Of a DNA stretch of 64,000 nt, positions 37,379-48,278 are shown one piece after another. A program made the position numbers and the translations under genes. Source of the DNA: Rhizobium sp. CC-YZS058 (GTDB taxonomy: Bacteria; Pseudomonadota; Alphaproteobacteria; Rhizobiales; Rhizobiaceae); contig NZ_JAYESJ010000001.1 in the NCBI RefSeq assembly GCF_034720595.1, positions 1,948,001 to 2,012,000 of the forward strand, in the 5' to 3' direction. The notes beneath the pieces were generated by a model that made no database searches, was not told the DNA's origin, and saw only the letters and a list, made by a program, of their open reading frames with translations. The number at the start of each line of letters is the position of its first letter. Positions within the stretch are counted from its first letter, which is position 1.

Positions 37379-37648
37379 CTAATCCCAGAAGAACGACTTC
37401 GCCACCTCACGCTGGGCCTCCGCCCGCGTGAGCCCGATATCGCGCAGGCGGTCCTCGTCCATTTCCCGCAGAACCAGCCGCCCGGCGCGCCGCATCCGCC
37501 AGTCGCGGAGCGACGCGTAGATTCGACGGAACAGGCCGGCACCCTCCAACCGTGCAGGCGACAGCATGTCGCCCGCAGAGCGGAACAGCCGCTCACGCTC
37601 GTAGCCGTCGGGGAACATTGTCTCATTTGTATCCATGTAGCTTGCCAT
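37379..37648 (-). CDS. DUF1127 small protein
   Basis: An 89-residue protein whose C-terminal 45 residues match DUF1127 (RDWRMRRAGRLVLREMDEDRLRDIGLTRAEAQRE), with an arginine-rich helix and the family's LxxMDDxxLxDIGL pattern. Short members in Agrobacterium have been tied to RNA-related and phosphate or growth regulation; this one has a longer N-terminus. It is transcribed divergently from the MocR-type gene, sharing the 113-base gap that holds the repeat operator. Confidence 0.82.
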   Translation of the reverse strand: MASYMDTNETMFPDGYERERLFRSAGDMLSPARLEGAGLFRRIYASLRDWRMRRAGRLVLREMDEDRLRDIGLTRAEAQREVAKSFFWD

Positions 37649-37692
37649 CGGGATATCGCTCGCTCAAAACAGTGGCTCATGAGATTGCAAAT

Positions 37693-37727
37693 CAATCGGA
37701 ACAATTCTGATGTCAATCAGTACAATT
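37693..37727. promoter_or_regulatory. 14-bp direct repeat, candidate MocR operator
   Basis: CAATCGGAACAATT (37693-37706) and CAATCAGTACAATT (37714-37727) match at 12 of 14 positions and are spaced 21 bases, two helical turns, so both face the same side of the DNA. The second overlaps a candidate -35 element TTGACA (37726-37731). MocR-family regulators such as GabR and PdxR bind spaced direct repeats upstream of their own gene, which starts at 37762. Confidence 0.6.
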
Positions 37728-37761
37728 GACAGGCAATTGCGACAATGGCATTCTTGTCACC

Positions 37762-39174
37762 ATGACAAATTGGATTCCCGATCTGAACGCCGGCGACGGT
37801 CCCCTCTATTTGCGGCTCGCGGATGCGATCGAAGCGGCGATCGAGGCGGGCGAACTGGCTGCAGGCCAGCGCCTGCCGGCGCAGCGCAATCTCGCCTTCG
37901 ATATCGGCGTGACGCTGGGCACGGTCAGCCGCGCCTACACGCTGGTGCATGAACGCGGCCTGGTGTCGGGCGAGGTTGGCCGGGGAACCTTCGTTCTCGG
38001 CAAGCCCTCGGCTGCGGAACGGATGGAGCCCGCGGCGATCCGCTCCATGCACGGCACGCGGCTGGTCGAAGCGCCGGCCGGCAAGATGAAATTCGACGCG
38101 ACCGGCGCCCCCGATGTCGGGCAGGCGGCGGCGATCCGCGCGGCGATTGCCGCGACGGTGGACGACCACCCGATCGAGATCGCCAATTACTCCCGCAGCT
38201 TCCCTGCCCATTGGCAGGAAGCCGGCGCACGCTGGATCGCGCGAGCCGGCTGGTCGCCGCGGAGCGAGGATGTGGTGAGCACGCAGGGCGTCCATGCGGC
38301 CATCGTCTCGATCGTCGCGGCCTTCACCGTGCCCGGCGACCGCATCCTCTTCGAAAGCCTGACCTATACCCACGTCGCTCGCGCGCTGGGCCTGATGGGA
38401 CGGCGTATCGTCTCCGGCGAGATCGACGAGGAAGGACTGATTCCCGACGAATTCGAGCGCATCTGCCAGCAGCAGCATCCCGCGATCGCTTTCCTGATGC
38501 CCTCGGGGCACAATCCGACGCTGGCGGTGATGAGCGAACCAAGGCGCAAGGCGATCGCCGAGATCGCGCGGCGCCACAATGTGCTGTTGATCGAGGACGA
38601 TATCTACGGCGTGCTGATCCGCCAGGAAGCGCCGATGCTGGCTGCCTTTGCGCCCGAGCGCACCTTTGTCGTGTCCGGCCTGTCCAAGGCGGTCACGGCG
38701 GGCCTGCGCGGTGGCTGGGCTGCCTGCCCGCCGCACATGGCGGCCCGGGTGAAGGTGGCGCACAAGATGCTGACCGGCGGCACGGCCTTCCTCCTTGCCG
38801 AGGCGACGGCGCGCCTCGTTCTGTCCGGTGAAGCCGAGCGGATCCGCACCGATGTCATTGCCGAACTCGCCGCGCGCGAGCAGATCGCCCGCGAAACTTT
38901 GGCCGGCCAATCCTTCCGCTCTTCCCCGCGCCTGCCCTTTCTCTGGCTCAGCCTGCCGGAACCCTGGCTGTCCGGCACGTTCAAGGCGGCAGCCTTCGAC
39001 GCCGGCGTGCTGGTCGATGACGAGGACGAGTTCAAGGCGGGGCGGGCCGAGAAGATGCACCACAAGGTGCGCTTCGCCTTCACCAGCCACCAGCGCGAGG
39101 ACGTCCGTCGCGGCTTCCTCACGCTGCGCCGCCTGCTGGAGAGCGGCCTGACCGCCTATGACAGCGCCATCTGA
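37762..39174 (+). CDS. MocR-family (GntR-aminotransferase) regulator
   Basis: A 470-residue protein with an N-terminal GntR winged helix (about residues 8-75: GPLYLRLADAIEAAIEAGEL, LPAQRNLAFDIGVTLGTVSR) joined to a fold-type I aminotransferase domain (about 100-460). The PLP lysine is in VSGLSKAVTAGLRGG, and FLMPSGHNPTLAVMS, DDIYGVL and RFAFTS are typical. MocR proteins use PLP or an amino ligand to control genes of PLP, GABA or amino-compound metabolism; the ligand here is unknown. ATG at 37762 is preferred over TTG at 37726. Confidence 0.93.
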   Translation: MTNWIPDLNAGDGPLYLRLADAIEAAIEAGELAAGQRLPAQRNLAFDIGVTLGTVSRAYTLVHERGLVSGEVGRGTFVLGKPSAAERMEPAAIRSMHGTRLVEAPAGKMKFDATGAPDVGQAAAIRAAIAATVDDHPIEIANYSRSFPAHWQEAGARWIARAGWSPRSEDVVSTQGVHAAIVSIVAAFTVPGDRILFESLTYTHVARALGLMGRRIVSGEIDEEGLIPDEFERICQQQHPAIAFLMPSGHNPTLAVMSEPRRKAIAEIARRHNVLLIEDDIYGVLIRQEAPMLAAFAPERTFVVSGLSKAVTAGLRGGWAACPPHMAARVKVAHKMLTGGTAFLLAEATARLVLSGEAERIRTDVIAELAAREQIARETLAGQSFRSSPRLPFLWLSLPEPWLSGTFKAAAFDAGVLVDDEDEFKAGRAEKMHHKVRFAFTSHQREDVRRGFLTLRRLLESGLTAYDSAI

Positions 39175-39307
39175 GGCGCCTGGCCGCACCGGGTCGATGC
39201 CCGTGGCGGCGCGCAAAAGCCTTGCGGAGACCGGCATTTTCCTGTCGCGCGAGACGGAAGCTTCGGTTAAGAACCGGCCATATTTTCATCGGTAGGAAGC
39301 CCGCTCC

Positions 39308-41539
<2,232 letters not shown>

Positions 41540-41550
41540 GGAGCAGAGCC

Positions 41551-41784
41551 ATGCCGATGAAGCCGGGCGAAATCGAAGACATGATCAAATCGGGGATCCC
41601 GGGCGCCAAGGTGGTGATCCGCGACCTCGCCGGCGACGGCGATCATTATGCGGCGGAAGTCGTGGCCGAGGCCTTTCGCGGCAAGAGCCGGGTCCAGCAG
41701 CACCAGATGGTCTACAATGCGCTGAAGGGCAATATGGGCGGTGTTCTGCACGCCCTCGCCCTGCAGACCTCGGCACCGGAGTGA
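41551..41784 (+). CDS. BolA-family protein
   Basis: A 77-residue BolA-like protein: MIKSGIPGAKVVIRDLAGDG, YAAEVVAEAFRGKSRVQQHQ and MVYNALKGNMGG match the class II K homology-like fold and the conserved RVxxHxxVY region containing the histidine used to share an Fe-S cluster with monothiol glutaredoxin. grxD lies two genes downstream, in line with a BolA-Grx partnership in iron signalling. It is cotranscribed with purL. Confidence 0.93.
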   Translation: MPMKPGEIEDMIKSGIPGAKVVIRDLAGDGDHYAAEVVAEAFRGKSRVQQHQMVYNALKGNMGGVLHALALQTSAPE

Positions 41785-41794
41785 GGGGGAGCCG

Positions 41795-42022
41795 ATGGCG
41801 GACCTCGTCAAAACGCTCGTCACCGGCGTCATCGACACGGTGCTGCGCGAGATCCTGAAAAAGGCCACCGGCACCTCGAAGCGCAGGAAGCGGCAGGCCC
41901 GCACGGCCTCCGGCCGCTTCAAGCGGGTGAAGGCGGCGGCAAAGGCGGCGCGCAAGCCCGCCCGCAAGCAGGTGAGCCGCCGCCGCACGGCGGCAGCGCG
42001 CAGCAAGGCCTGGCGGAGCTGA
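41795..42022 (+). CDS. Small basic protein with H1-like tail
   Basis: A 75-residue protein in two parts. Residues 1-25 (MADLVKTLVTGVIDTVLREI) could form an amphipathic helix. The remainder is extremely basic, rich in Lys, Arg and Ala (FKRVKAAAKAARKPARKQV), like the tail of histone H1 or bacterial H1-like proteins. Nucleic acid or membrane surface binding is inferred from charge only. It has a strong ribosome-binding site (GAGGGGGAG) and lies 10 bases after bolA. Confidence 0.72.
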   Translation: MADLVKTLVTGVIDTVLREILKKATGTSKRRKRQARTASGRFKRVKAAAKAARKPARKQVSRRRTAAARSKAWRS

Positions 42023-42134
42023 CCGAGACCCGCCGTTTTTCCGATGCTGCCCGGTGAAATCCCGGCTGGCGCATGTTATCTAAAGACCATCACCACCCCC
42101 GCCCTTGAAGCGGGCCAGACAAAGGATGTGAGCC

Positions 42135-42470
42135 ATGAGCGGTATCCAGGAATTCATCGCCAACGAAGTCAAGACGAACGATGTCGTGCTGTTCATGAAG
42201 GGCACGCCGCAGTTTCCGCAGTGCGGGTTCTCCGGTCAGGTCGTGCAGATTCTCGATTATGTCGGCGTCGATTATAAGGGCATCAACGTGCTCGCCGATG
42301 CGGATCTTCGCCAGGGCATCAAGGACTATTCCAACTGGCCGACCATTCCGCAGCTTTACGTGAAGGGCGAATTCGTCGGCGGCTGCGATATCGTGCGGGA
42401 AATGTTCCAGGCCGGTGAGCTGCAGTCGCATCTCGAGGAACAAGGAATCGCCGTCAAGGGCGCGGCCTGA
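42135..42470 (+). CDS. grxD: Monothiol glutaredoxin Grx4-type
   Basis: A 111-residue monothiol glutaredoxin with the CGFS active site ([12 protein letters not shown], Cys30), and the later motifs [20 protein letters not shown] and GCDIVREM. Such proteins hold [2Fe-2S] clusters with glutathione and deliver them, often together with BolA, whose gene is two positions upstream. A good terminator follows. Confidence 0.96.
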   Translation: MSGIQEFIANEVKTNDVVLFMKGTPQFPQCGFSGQVVQILDYVGVDYKGINVLADADLRQGIKDYSNWPTIPQLYVKGEFVGGCDIVREMFQAGELQSHLEEQGIAVKGAA

Positions 42471-42494
42471 TCCTTTTCGCCCGGACGATCCCCG

Positions 42495-42525
42495 GCCCGG
42501 CCCCTGCGCCGGGCTTTTCTTTTTC
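42495..42525 (+). terminator. Intrinsic terminator after grxD
   Basis: GCCCGG, loop CCCCTGCG, CCGGGC, followed by TTTTCTTTTTC. It starts 25 bases after the grxD stop and is a typical rho-independent terminator for the purL-bolA-grxD unit. Confidence 0.85.
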
Positions 42526-42548
42526 TAGGCCGGCCCGTCACCGTCCGC

Positions 42549-43385
42549 TCAAGGCTGTTCCTGCGCGGTGAACCAGACCGAGGCGCAGATGGCCACGGCC
42601 GTTTCGTCCGGTGCGCGCTCGCTCGTCAACCAGCCTTCGGTGATAAGCGGCACCTGCTGAACTGTGGGCGCCAGTTTGCAGAGCTCCGCATCGGACGCGC
42701 CGATGCAGGGGATGAACCAGGACCATCCGAGCCGACGAACGGCAAAGCCTTCCTCGCGCCGGGTCATGATCATCGTCGCGCCGACAGCCTCGGAAAACTG
42801 CCACGGGAAGATGATCCGCCCGCCGGGCCGCAGGGCTTGCAGCCAGTGCGCGGGCGGCGAGACGACACCTGCATTCACATAGATCAGATCGCAGGGCGGC
42901 ATTTCGGCTGTCGTCGCATCGGCATAGACCACGGTCACCGTGTCGAACGCTTCGAGGTTATCGGTCGCACGGCGCGCCAGCGCTTCGTTGATCTCATAAG
43001 CCCAGACATGTCCGTCCGGCAGAACGAGCGTGGCGAGAATGGCGGAGTAGTAGCCCGTCCCCGCGCCGATCTGCACCACGGTCTCGCCGCTTCGGGGCGC
43101 CACGGCGCCGATCCAGGCGGCATGAAGATAGGGTTCCCCATTGTTGATGCTGCGGCTCGCGTCGAGTGCGACGAGCGAGTTCTGGTAGAGGTGGATCGGA
43201 TCGGCGCTCGGCGTTTCGATGTATTGCCGGTTGATCGCGATCTTCCATGGTCCCGGTCCCATGAAAACCTCGCGGGGGACGAGATGGAAGACCCGCTCGT
43301 GGCGCGGATCGTCCGTGCCGCTGGCCGCGGCCATCAGCTTGGCGTGGAAGCTGCGCGCCTCTTCCAGCCGGTCCACAGGTGCCAT
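42549..43385 (-). CDS. PCMT-like SAM-dependent methyltransferase
   Basis: A 278-residue protein related to protein-L-isoaspartate O-methyltransferase. SAM-binding motif I is ETVVQIGAGTGYYSAILATL; post-I and later motifs are VWAYEINEALARRA and CDLIYVNAGVVSPPAHWLQA. The substrate loop TSxxQP of true PCMT is not evident, and the C-terminal 90 residues are unlike the standard enzyme, so its substrate may differ. It is convergent with grxD. Confidence 0.8.
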   Translation of the reverse strand: MAPVDRLEEARSFHAKLMAAASGTDDPRHERVFHLVPREVFMGPGPWKIAINRQYIETPSADPIHLYQNSLVALDASRSINNGEPYLHAAWIGAVAPRSGETVVQIGAGTGYYSAILATLVLPDGHVWAYEINEALARRATDNLEAFDTVTVVYADATTAEMPPCDLIYVNAGVVSPPAHWLQALRPGGRIIFPWQFSEAVGATMIMTRREEGFAVRRLGWSWFIPCIGASDAELCKLAPTVQQVPLITEGWLTSERAPDETAVAICASVWFTAQEQP

Positions 43386-43761
43386 TCCTCACCCTCCTTT
43401 GCCGGCTGACACGCCGAGCGCCAACCTGGCAGACGCCTGGCGGCAGCGCCGCAAGACCGCCATCATCCGCAGTCTATCAGAATATTCTTATCTAAAGAGG
43501 ATGCTAAGGTGAAGGGGCTGTTGCAAGGATGCCATATCGCACTGCTCGTCAGAGGCCTATGTTGGCGCGTGTGCGCAACCGGAAGGACTTGTCGCGCGCA
43601 AACCCTTTCAACTGATTGACGACAGAGGAGCCGCGTGCGCGCCTCCTCCCCTTGGCCGATTCCGACCAATTGGATGTTCAGACCATTTCTGCGCCGGGTT
43701 CTCTGCAGCCCGAGCCGCAGTCCGGCGCGTTGCCTCGCGGCCGGGCAGAGGATTGAGACCG
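43386..43761. other. 376-base divergent intergenic region
   Basis: The gap between the methyltransferase gene (minus) and the first Bcr/CflA exporter (plus) shows no convincing gene. It contains an AT-rich patch with the perfect palindrome AGAATATTCT (43479-43488) next to TTATCTAAAG, a plausible promoter or operator area. The rest is unremarkable. Confidence 0.5.
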
Positions 43762-45009
43762 ATGACCACCACGACCACCGAACCCGCCTTGTCGATGCCG
43801 CTCAGCCGCAACCAGTTCGTGGCGCTGATGGCCATGCTGATGGCGATCAACGCGCTGTCGATCGACATCATGCTGCCGGGCCTGCAGGAGATCGGCGCCA
43901 GCCTGGGCGTGACCGATGAAAACAGCCGTCAGCTGGTCATCACCTCCTATCTGATCGGCATGGGCAGCGCCCAGCTTTTCTTCGGCCCCCTCTCGGATCG
44001 ATTCGGCCGCAAGCTGCCGCTCTTGGCCGGGCTGGCGCTCTACGCGCTCTGTGCGCTGGCTATCGTCTTCGTGCCCACCTTCGGCATGCTGCTGGCGCTG
44101 CGCTTTGCGCAGGGGCTCGGCGCGGCGGCAACGCGCGTCATCAGCGTCTCGATCGTGCGCGACGTCTATGGCGGGCGCCTGATGGCCGAGGTCATGTCGC
44201 TGGTGATGATGGTCTTCATGATCATTCCCGTCATCGCGCCCAGCATCGGCCAGCTGATCATGCTGTTTGCCGAGTGGCACATGATCTTCGTCGTCATCTG
44301 CCTCTTCGCGCTCGTCACCTTCACGCTGGTAGCCATCAACCTGCCGGAGACGCTGGCGGAAAAGAACCGCCGGCCTTTCACCATCGCCAATATCGGCCGT
44401 TCCTTCGCCATCGTGCTCGGCAACCGCACGGCGCTTTGCTATTCGCTGGCCGCCTCCTTCCTGTTCGGCGGCCTGTTCGGCTTCATCAACTCGGCGCAGC
44501 AGATCATGGTCGGGGTCTTCGGGCTCGGGCACTATTTCCCGCTGGTCTTCGCCTGCTTTGCCGGCCTGATGGCGGCGGCCTCCTTCACCAATTCCAAGCT
44601 TGTGCAGCGCTACGGCATGCACCGGCTTTCCCATATCGCGCTGGTTGCCTTCATCAGCTTCAGCGCGCTCTGGGCGCTTTTTTCCGCGGCCGGCCACCTG
44701 CCCTTCTGGCTGTTCGCCATTCTCTATTCCGGCGCCATGTTCCAGTTCGGCCTGATCGGTGCGAATTTCAACGCCATGGCCATGGAGCCGCTCGGCCATG
44801 TGGCCGGCACCGCCTCCTCCGTCATCGGCTTCATGCAGACGATCATCGGCGCCACGATCGGCGCGCTGATCGGCCAGGCCTTCGACGGATCGGTGACGCC
44901 GCTCGCCTTCGGCTTCCTCGGCGTGTCGATCATCGGCCTGTTCTTCGTGCTGCTGGCCGAGCGCGGGCGGCTGTTCACCACCGATCATCACCCGAAGCCC
45001 GGGCACTGA
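43762..45009 (+). CDS. Bcr/CflA-family MFS exporter (first of two)
   Basis: A 415-residue inner membrane transporter with 12 hydrophobic segments. Motifs MAINALSIDIMLPGLQEIGA in the first helix region, the MFS loop GPLSDRFGRKLPLLAGL and ALRFAQGLGAAATRVISVSI are those of Bcr/CflA drug exporters (DHA1 group). The ATG at 43762 follows AGAGGA. The next gene is a paralogue in the same direction, 69 bases on. Confidence 0.9.
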   Translation: MTTTTTEPALSMPLSRNQFVALMAMLMAINALSIDIMLPGLQEIGASLGVTDENSRQLVITSYLIGMGSAQLFFGPLSDRFGRKLPLLAGLALYALCALAIVFVPTFGMLLALRFAQGLGAAATRVISVSIVRDVYGGRLMAEVMSLVMMVFMIIPVIAPSIGQLIMLFAEWHMIFVVICLFALVTFTLVAINLPETLAEKNRRPFTIANIGRSFAIVLGNRTALCYSLAASFLFGGLFGFINSAQQIMVGVFGLGHYFPLVFACFAGLMAAASFTNSKLVQRYGMHRLSHIALVAFISFSALWALFSAAGHLPFWLFAILYSGAMFQFGLIGANFNAMAMEPLGHVAGTASSVIGFMQTIIGATIGALIGQAFDGSVTPLAFGFLGVSIIGLFFVLLAERGRLFTTDHHPKPGH

Positions 45010-45078
45010 ACCGGGACCTAATCCACTCTCCGCGCGGCGCAGCCTCCCCGATGCCGCATAGTTGCAAGCGACCGTTCC

Positions 45079-46347
45079 ATGACCCGTCCGTCCCCCACCA
45101 CCGGATCCGCCCGCATCGGGCTCGGCTTCCGCGAATTCGTCATCACCATCGCGCTCATGACCGCCAGCATTGCGCTCGCGATCGACAGCATGCTGCCGGC
45201 CCTGCCTGCCATTGCCGGCGCGCTCGGCGTGCCGAACCCCAATGATGCGCAGCTGGTGATCTCGGTCTATTTCCTCGGCTTCGGCCTGGCGCAGCTCATC
45301 TTCGGCAGCCTCGCCGATGCCTTCGGCCGCCGGCCGATCCTGCTGCTCGGCCTCGCCATCTTCGTCCTCACCAGCCTCGGCGCCGCCTGGACCGAAAGCT
45401 TCGGCGCCTTGCTCGTCTTTCGCTTCGCGCAGGGCATCGGCGGCGCGGCAATCCGCATCACCACGACCGCGATTACCCGCGACTGCTTCGGCGGCCGCGA
45501 AATGGCGCGGGTCATGTCCTACATCATGATCGTCTTCATGCTGGTGCCGATCCTCGCGCCCTCCTTCGGCCAGGCCGTGCTCCTCTATGGCGGCTGGCAC
45601 TGGATCTTCCTGCTGCTCGGCCTCGTCGGCGCCGTCCTCCTCGTCTGGGCGGGCATGCGCATGCGCGAATCGCTCCCCGTCACCGAGCGCCTGCCGTTGT
45701 CGGTGGCAGCGATCACCGGCGGCTTTCGCACGGTGCTGACCAACCGCATCACCTGCGGCTACATGATCGGGCTTACCGTCTTTACCGCCGTCATCTGCAC
45801 CTTTGTCGTCACGGTGCAGCAGATCTTCGGCACGGTCTACGGGCTCGGCGACTGGCTGCCGATCGCCTTTGCCGGCACCGCATCGGGCATTGCCGTCGCC
45901 AATTTCGCCAATGGCTATTTCGTCCGCCGCTTCGGCATGCGCCGGATCTCGCATGCCTGCATGCTCGCCTTCACCGCGCTTTCCGTCATCGCCTTCGGCA
46001 TGGCATTGGCCGGCACGCCGCCCTTCCTTTTCACCTATCTGATGATCAGCCTGATCCTGATGTTCTTTGCGGCCATCGCCACCAATTTCACCGCGATCTG
46101 CCTGGAGCCCATGGGCCACATCGCCGGCACGGCCACCGCCGTGACCGGCTTCGTGTCCACCACCGGCGGCGCCATTCTCGGCGGCCTCATCGGCCAGATG
46201 TTCGACGGCACGGTGCGCCCGCTCTTCGGCGGCTTCGCCCTCTTCGGCCTCATCTCCATCCTCGCCATCCTCTGGGCCGAACGCGGCCACCTCTTCACCC
46301 ACCCTGGCGACGAGCCGGCGTTGGAGCCGGGCATGGGCGGGCATTGA
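45079..46347 (+). CDS. Bcr/CflA-family MFS exporter (second of two)
   Basis: A 422-residue paralogue of the preceding gene, with 12 predicted membrane segments and corresponding motifs: IALAIDSMLPALPAIAGALG, GSLADAFGRRPILLLGL and VFRFAQGIGGAAIRITTTAI. The two share layout and the C-terminal EPMGHIAGTATAV / EPLGHVAGTASSV motif but are clearly diverged, so the duplication is not recent. Substrates are unknown. A strong bidirectional terminator follows. Confidence 0.9.
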   Translation: MTRPSPTTGSARIGLGFREFVITIALMTASIALAIDSMLPALPAIAGALGVPNPNDAQLVISVYFLGFGLAQLIFGSLADAFGRRPILLLGLAIFVLTSLGAAWTESFGALLVFRFAQGIGGAAIRITTTAITRDCFGGREMARVMSYIMIVFMLVPILAPSFGQAVLLYGGWHWIFLLLGLVGAVLLVWAGMRMRESLPVTERLPLSVAAITGGFRTVLTNRITCGYMIGLTVFTAVICTFVVTVQQIFGTVYGLGDWLPIAFAGTASGIAVANFANGYFVRRFGMRRISHACMLAFTALSVIAFGMALAGTPPFLFTYLMISLILMFFAAIATNFTAICLEPMGHIAGTATAVTGFVSTTGGAILGGLIGQMFDGTVRPLFGGFALFGLISILAILWAERGHLFTHPGDEPALEPGMGGH

Positions 46348-46369
46348 AGCTCACGCAAGAACGCAGACG

Positions 46370-46402
46370 AAAAAAGGCGCCTGCCGGCCGGCGGGCGCCT
46401 TT
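46370..46402. terminator. Bidirectional terminator between convergent genes
   Basis: GGCGCCTGCCGG pairs with CCGGCGGGCGCC with one wobble, flanked by AAAAAA on the left and TTTCTTT on the right. It can terminate both the second exporter gene and the inositol-phosphatase family gene. Confidence 0.8.
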
Positions 46403-46430
46403 CTTTCAGCGAGCGACGGGCGCGCCAGCG

Positions 46431-47258
46431 TCAGCGCGTAAAGACCTCCGACCGCAGCATGTCCCAGGCGGATTCGTCGGAGGTGACGAGGAGGCCTCCG
46501 TCGGTATGGGTGGGGCGGTAGGGCGTTCCGTCGAAGCGGCGGACGGTGGCGCCCGCCTCCTCTGCGATCAGGCAGCCGGCGAGGTGGTCCCAGGGCATCA
46601 GCTTCTGATACATGAGGAAGTGGAAGTGGCCGCTCGCGAAGGCGCGGTATTCGTGGGCCGCGCAGCGATAGCTGGTGGCGATGCGGACCTTGGCCATGTT
46701 CCCCATGATCTCGCGGCGGGCCTCCGGCGGATAGAAGCCGGTCGAGGCGCAGCCGACCAGCGCATCGAGTGCGGCCGGTGCGGGCGTGACGGTCATCTGC
46801 TCCTGCGTGCCGTCCGCCCGGCAGAACCAGGCGCCCGAGCCCTTCTCGGCGATCACCCAATCATTGCCCATCGGGTCGTAGATGATGCCGGCCACCGTCT
46901 CGCCGCCGGCCACGACGCTTGCCATGACGCCGAAGAGCGGCAGGCCGCTCGCATAGTTGAAGGTCCCGTCGATCGGGTCGACGATGACGGCCAGATCGGC
47001 GCCGGAAAGGCGTTCGAGCAGGGCCGGGTCGGCCGCCACGGATTCCTCGCCGATGAACAGGGCGCCCGGCAGGATGTCGGGCATGCGCGCCTTCATCAGG
47101 CGCTCGGCCGACTCGTCGGCTTCCGTGACCAGATCGATCGCCTCCGACTTCATGCGCACATCGCCGCCACCCAAATTGCGGAAGCGCGGCAGGATCTCGA
47201 CCGCCGCCGCCTCCTGCATCAGATTGGCGAGCGCGGCGATATCGAGAGTGAAGGTCAT
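46431..47258 (-). CDS. Inositol monophosphatase family protein
   Basis: A 275-residue magnesium-dependent phosphatase of the IMPase fold. Metal-binding motifs: [17 protein letters not shown] (Glu71) and [12 protein letters not shown] (Asp94, Asp97), with [16 protein letters not shown] near the end. It may act on inositol phosphate, PAP (CysQ) or histidinol phosphate (HisN); motifs do not decide. The ATG at 47258 overlaps the ttcA stop (ATGA), so the two are translationally coupled. Confidence 0.9.
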   Translation of the reverse strand: MTFTLDIAALANLMQEAAAVEILPRFRNLGGGDVRMKSEAIDLVTEADESAERLMKARMPDILPGALFIGEESVAADPALLERLSGADLAVIVDPIDGTFNYASGLPLFGVMASVVAGGETVAGIIYDPMGNDWVIAEKGSGAWFCRADGTQEQMTVTPAPAALDALVGCASTGFYPPEARREIMGNMAKVRIATSYRCAAHEYRAFASGHFHFLMYQKLMPWDHLAGCLIAEEAGATVRRFDGTPYRPTHTDGGLLVTSDESAWDMLRSEVFTR

Positions 47259-48154
47259 GGACGGGGCTCCGTGGACAGCGAGGCGAAATCGAAAAGGGCG
47301 GGGTCGAGCAGATGCGACGGATTGGCGTGGCCGAGCGCGCGCAGGATCCGGTCCTTGCGGCCCGGCATGCGGCGCTCGAGATCGGCAAGCATGGCCTTCA
47401 TCGCATTCCGCTCCAGCCCGTCCTGCGAGCCGCAGAGATCGCAGGGGATGATGGGAAACTGCATGGCGCTCGCAAAGCGGGCGATCTCCTCTTCCGCCGC
47501 ATAGGCGAGCGGGCGCAGCACCATCAGGTCGCCCTCGTCGTTCAGGAGCTTGGGCGGCATGGCCGCCAGGCGGCCGCCATGAAAGAGGTTCATGAAGAAG
47601 GTCTCGAGGATATCCTCGCGGTGATGACCGAGCACGAGCGCATCGCACCCTTCTTCGCGCGCGATCCGGTAGAGATTGCCGCGCCGCAGACGCGAGCAGA
47701 GCGCGCAATAGGTCGTGCCCTCCGGCACCTTGTCCTTCACGATCGAATGGGTGTCGCGGTACTCGATCCGATGCCGGACGCCGATGCTCGTCAGATAGTC
47801 GGGCAGGACATGCTTCGGGAAGTTCGGCTGGCCCTGGTCGAGATTGCAGGCAATCAGCTCCACCGGCAGCAGGCCGCGCCACTGCAGGTCGAGCAGGAGC
47901 GCCAGCAGGCTGTAGCTGTCCTTGCCGCCGGACAGGCCGACAAGCCAGCGCCGCTGACCCTTCAACATGGCGAAGTCCTCCATCGCCTGCCGCACCTGAC
48001 GCAACAGCCGCTTGCGCAGCTTCTGGAAGGAGACGGAGGACGGCATGGCGCGGAAGATCGACGGTGCATCGATCGCGGCGCCATCGGCATCGGCGCGCAT
48101 CAACGCGTCGTCGGCGTCCAGGACTTCGAGGTCTGCGAGCGTATCGAGGGTCAT
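47255..48154 (-). CDS. ttcA: tRNA 2-thiocytidine(32) synthetase TtcA
   Basis: A 299-residue PP-loop enzyme that thiolates cytidine 32 of certain tRNAs using an Fe-S cluster. The PP-loop is [11 protein letters not shown] (about residues 73-82), and Cys150/Cys153 in TYCALCSR with CDLCGSQD further on are the family cysteines. The ATG at 48154 (MTLDTLADL) is chosen for family length; the frame stays open to 48232. Its cluster would come from the Suf machinery. Confidence 0.9.
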   Translation of the reverse strand: MTLDTLADLEVLDADDALMRADADGAAIDAPSIFRAMPSSVSFQKLRKRLLRQVRQAMEDFAMLKGQRRWLVGLSGGKDSYSLLALLLDLQWRGLLPVELIACNLDQGQPNFPKHVLPDYLTSIGVRHRIEYRDTHSIVKDKVPEGTTYCALCSRLRRGNLYRIAREEGCDALVLGHHREDILETFFMNLFHGGRLAAMPPKLLNDEGDLMVLRPLAYAAEEEIARFASAMQFPIIPCDLCGSQDGLERNAMKAMLADLERRMPGRKDRILRALGHANPSHLLDPALFDFASLSTEPRP

Positions 48155-48278
48155 GGCGGGGCTTTCCGGCTTTGGCAAAAGGCGCGGCAACAGGATCGGC
48201 CCTGCCTTGCCCGCCGGGGCGGTCAAGATCAAGACCTAATCGCCCTCACGCCGAAAAAGCCGGAAAGGCGCCGAAGAC

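Noticed and set aside
36806..39307. Genomic island between purQ and purL
   Set aside because: The interposed lipoprotein, DUF1127 and MocR-type genes have the same composition as their neighbours, and there is no integrase, tRNA or repeat at the edges.
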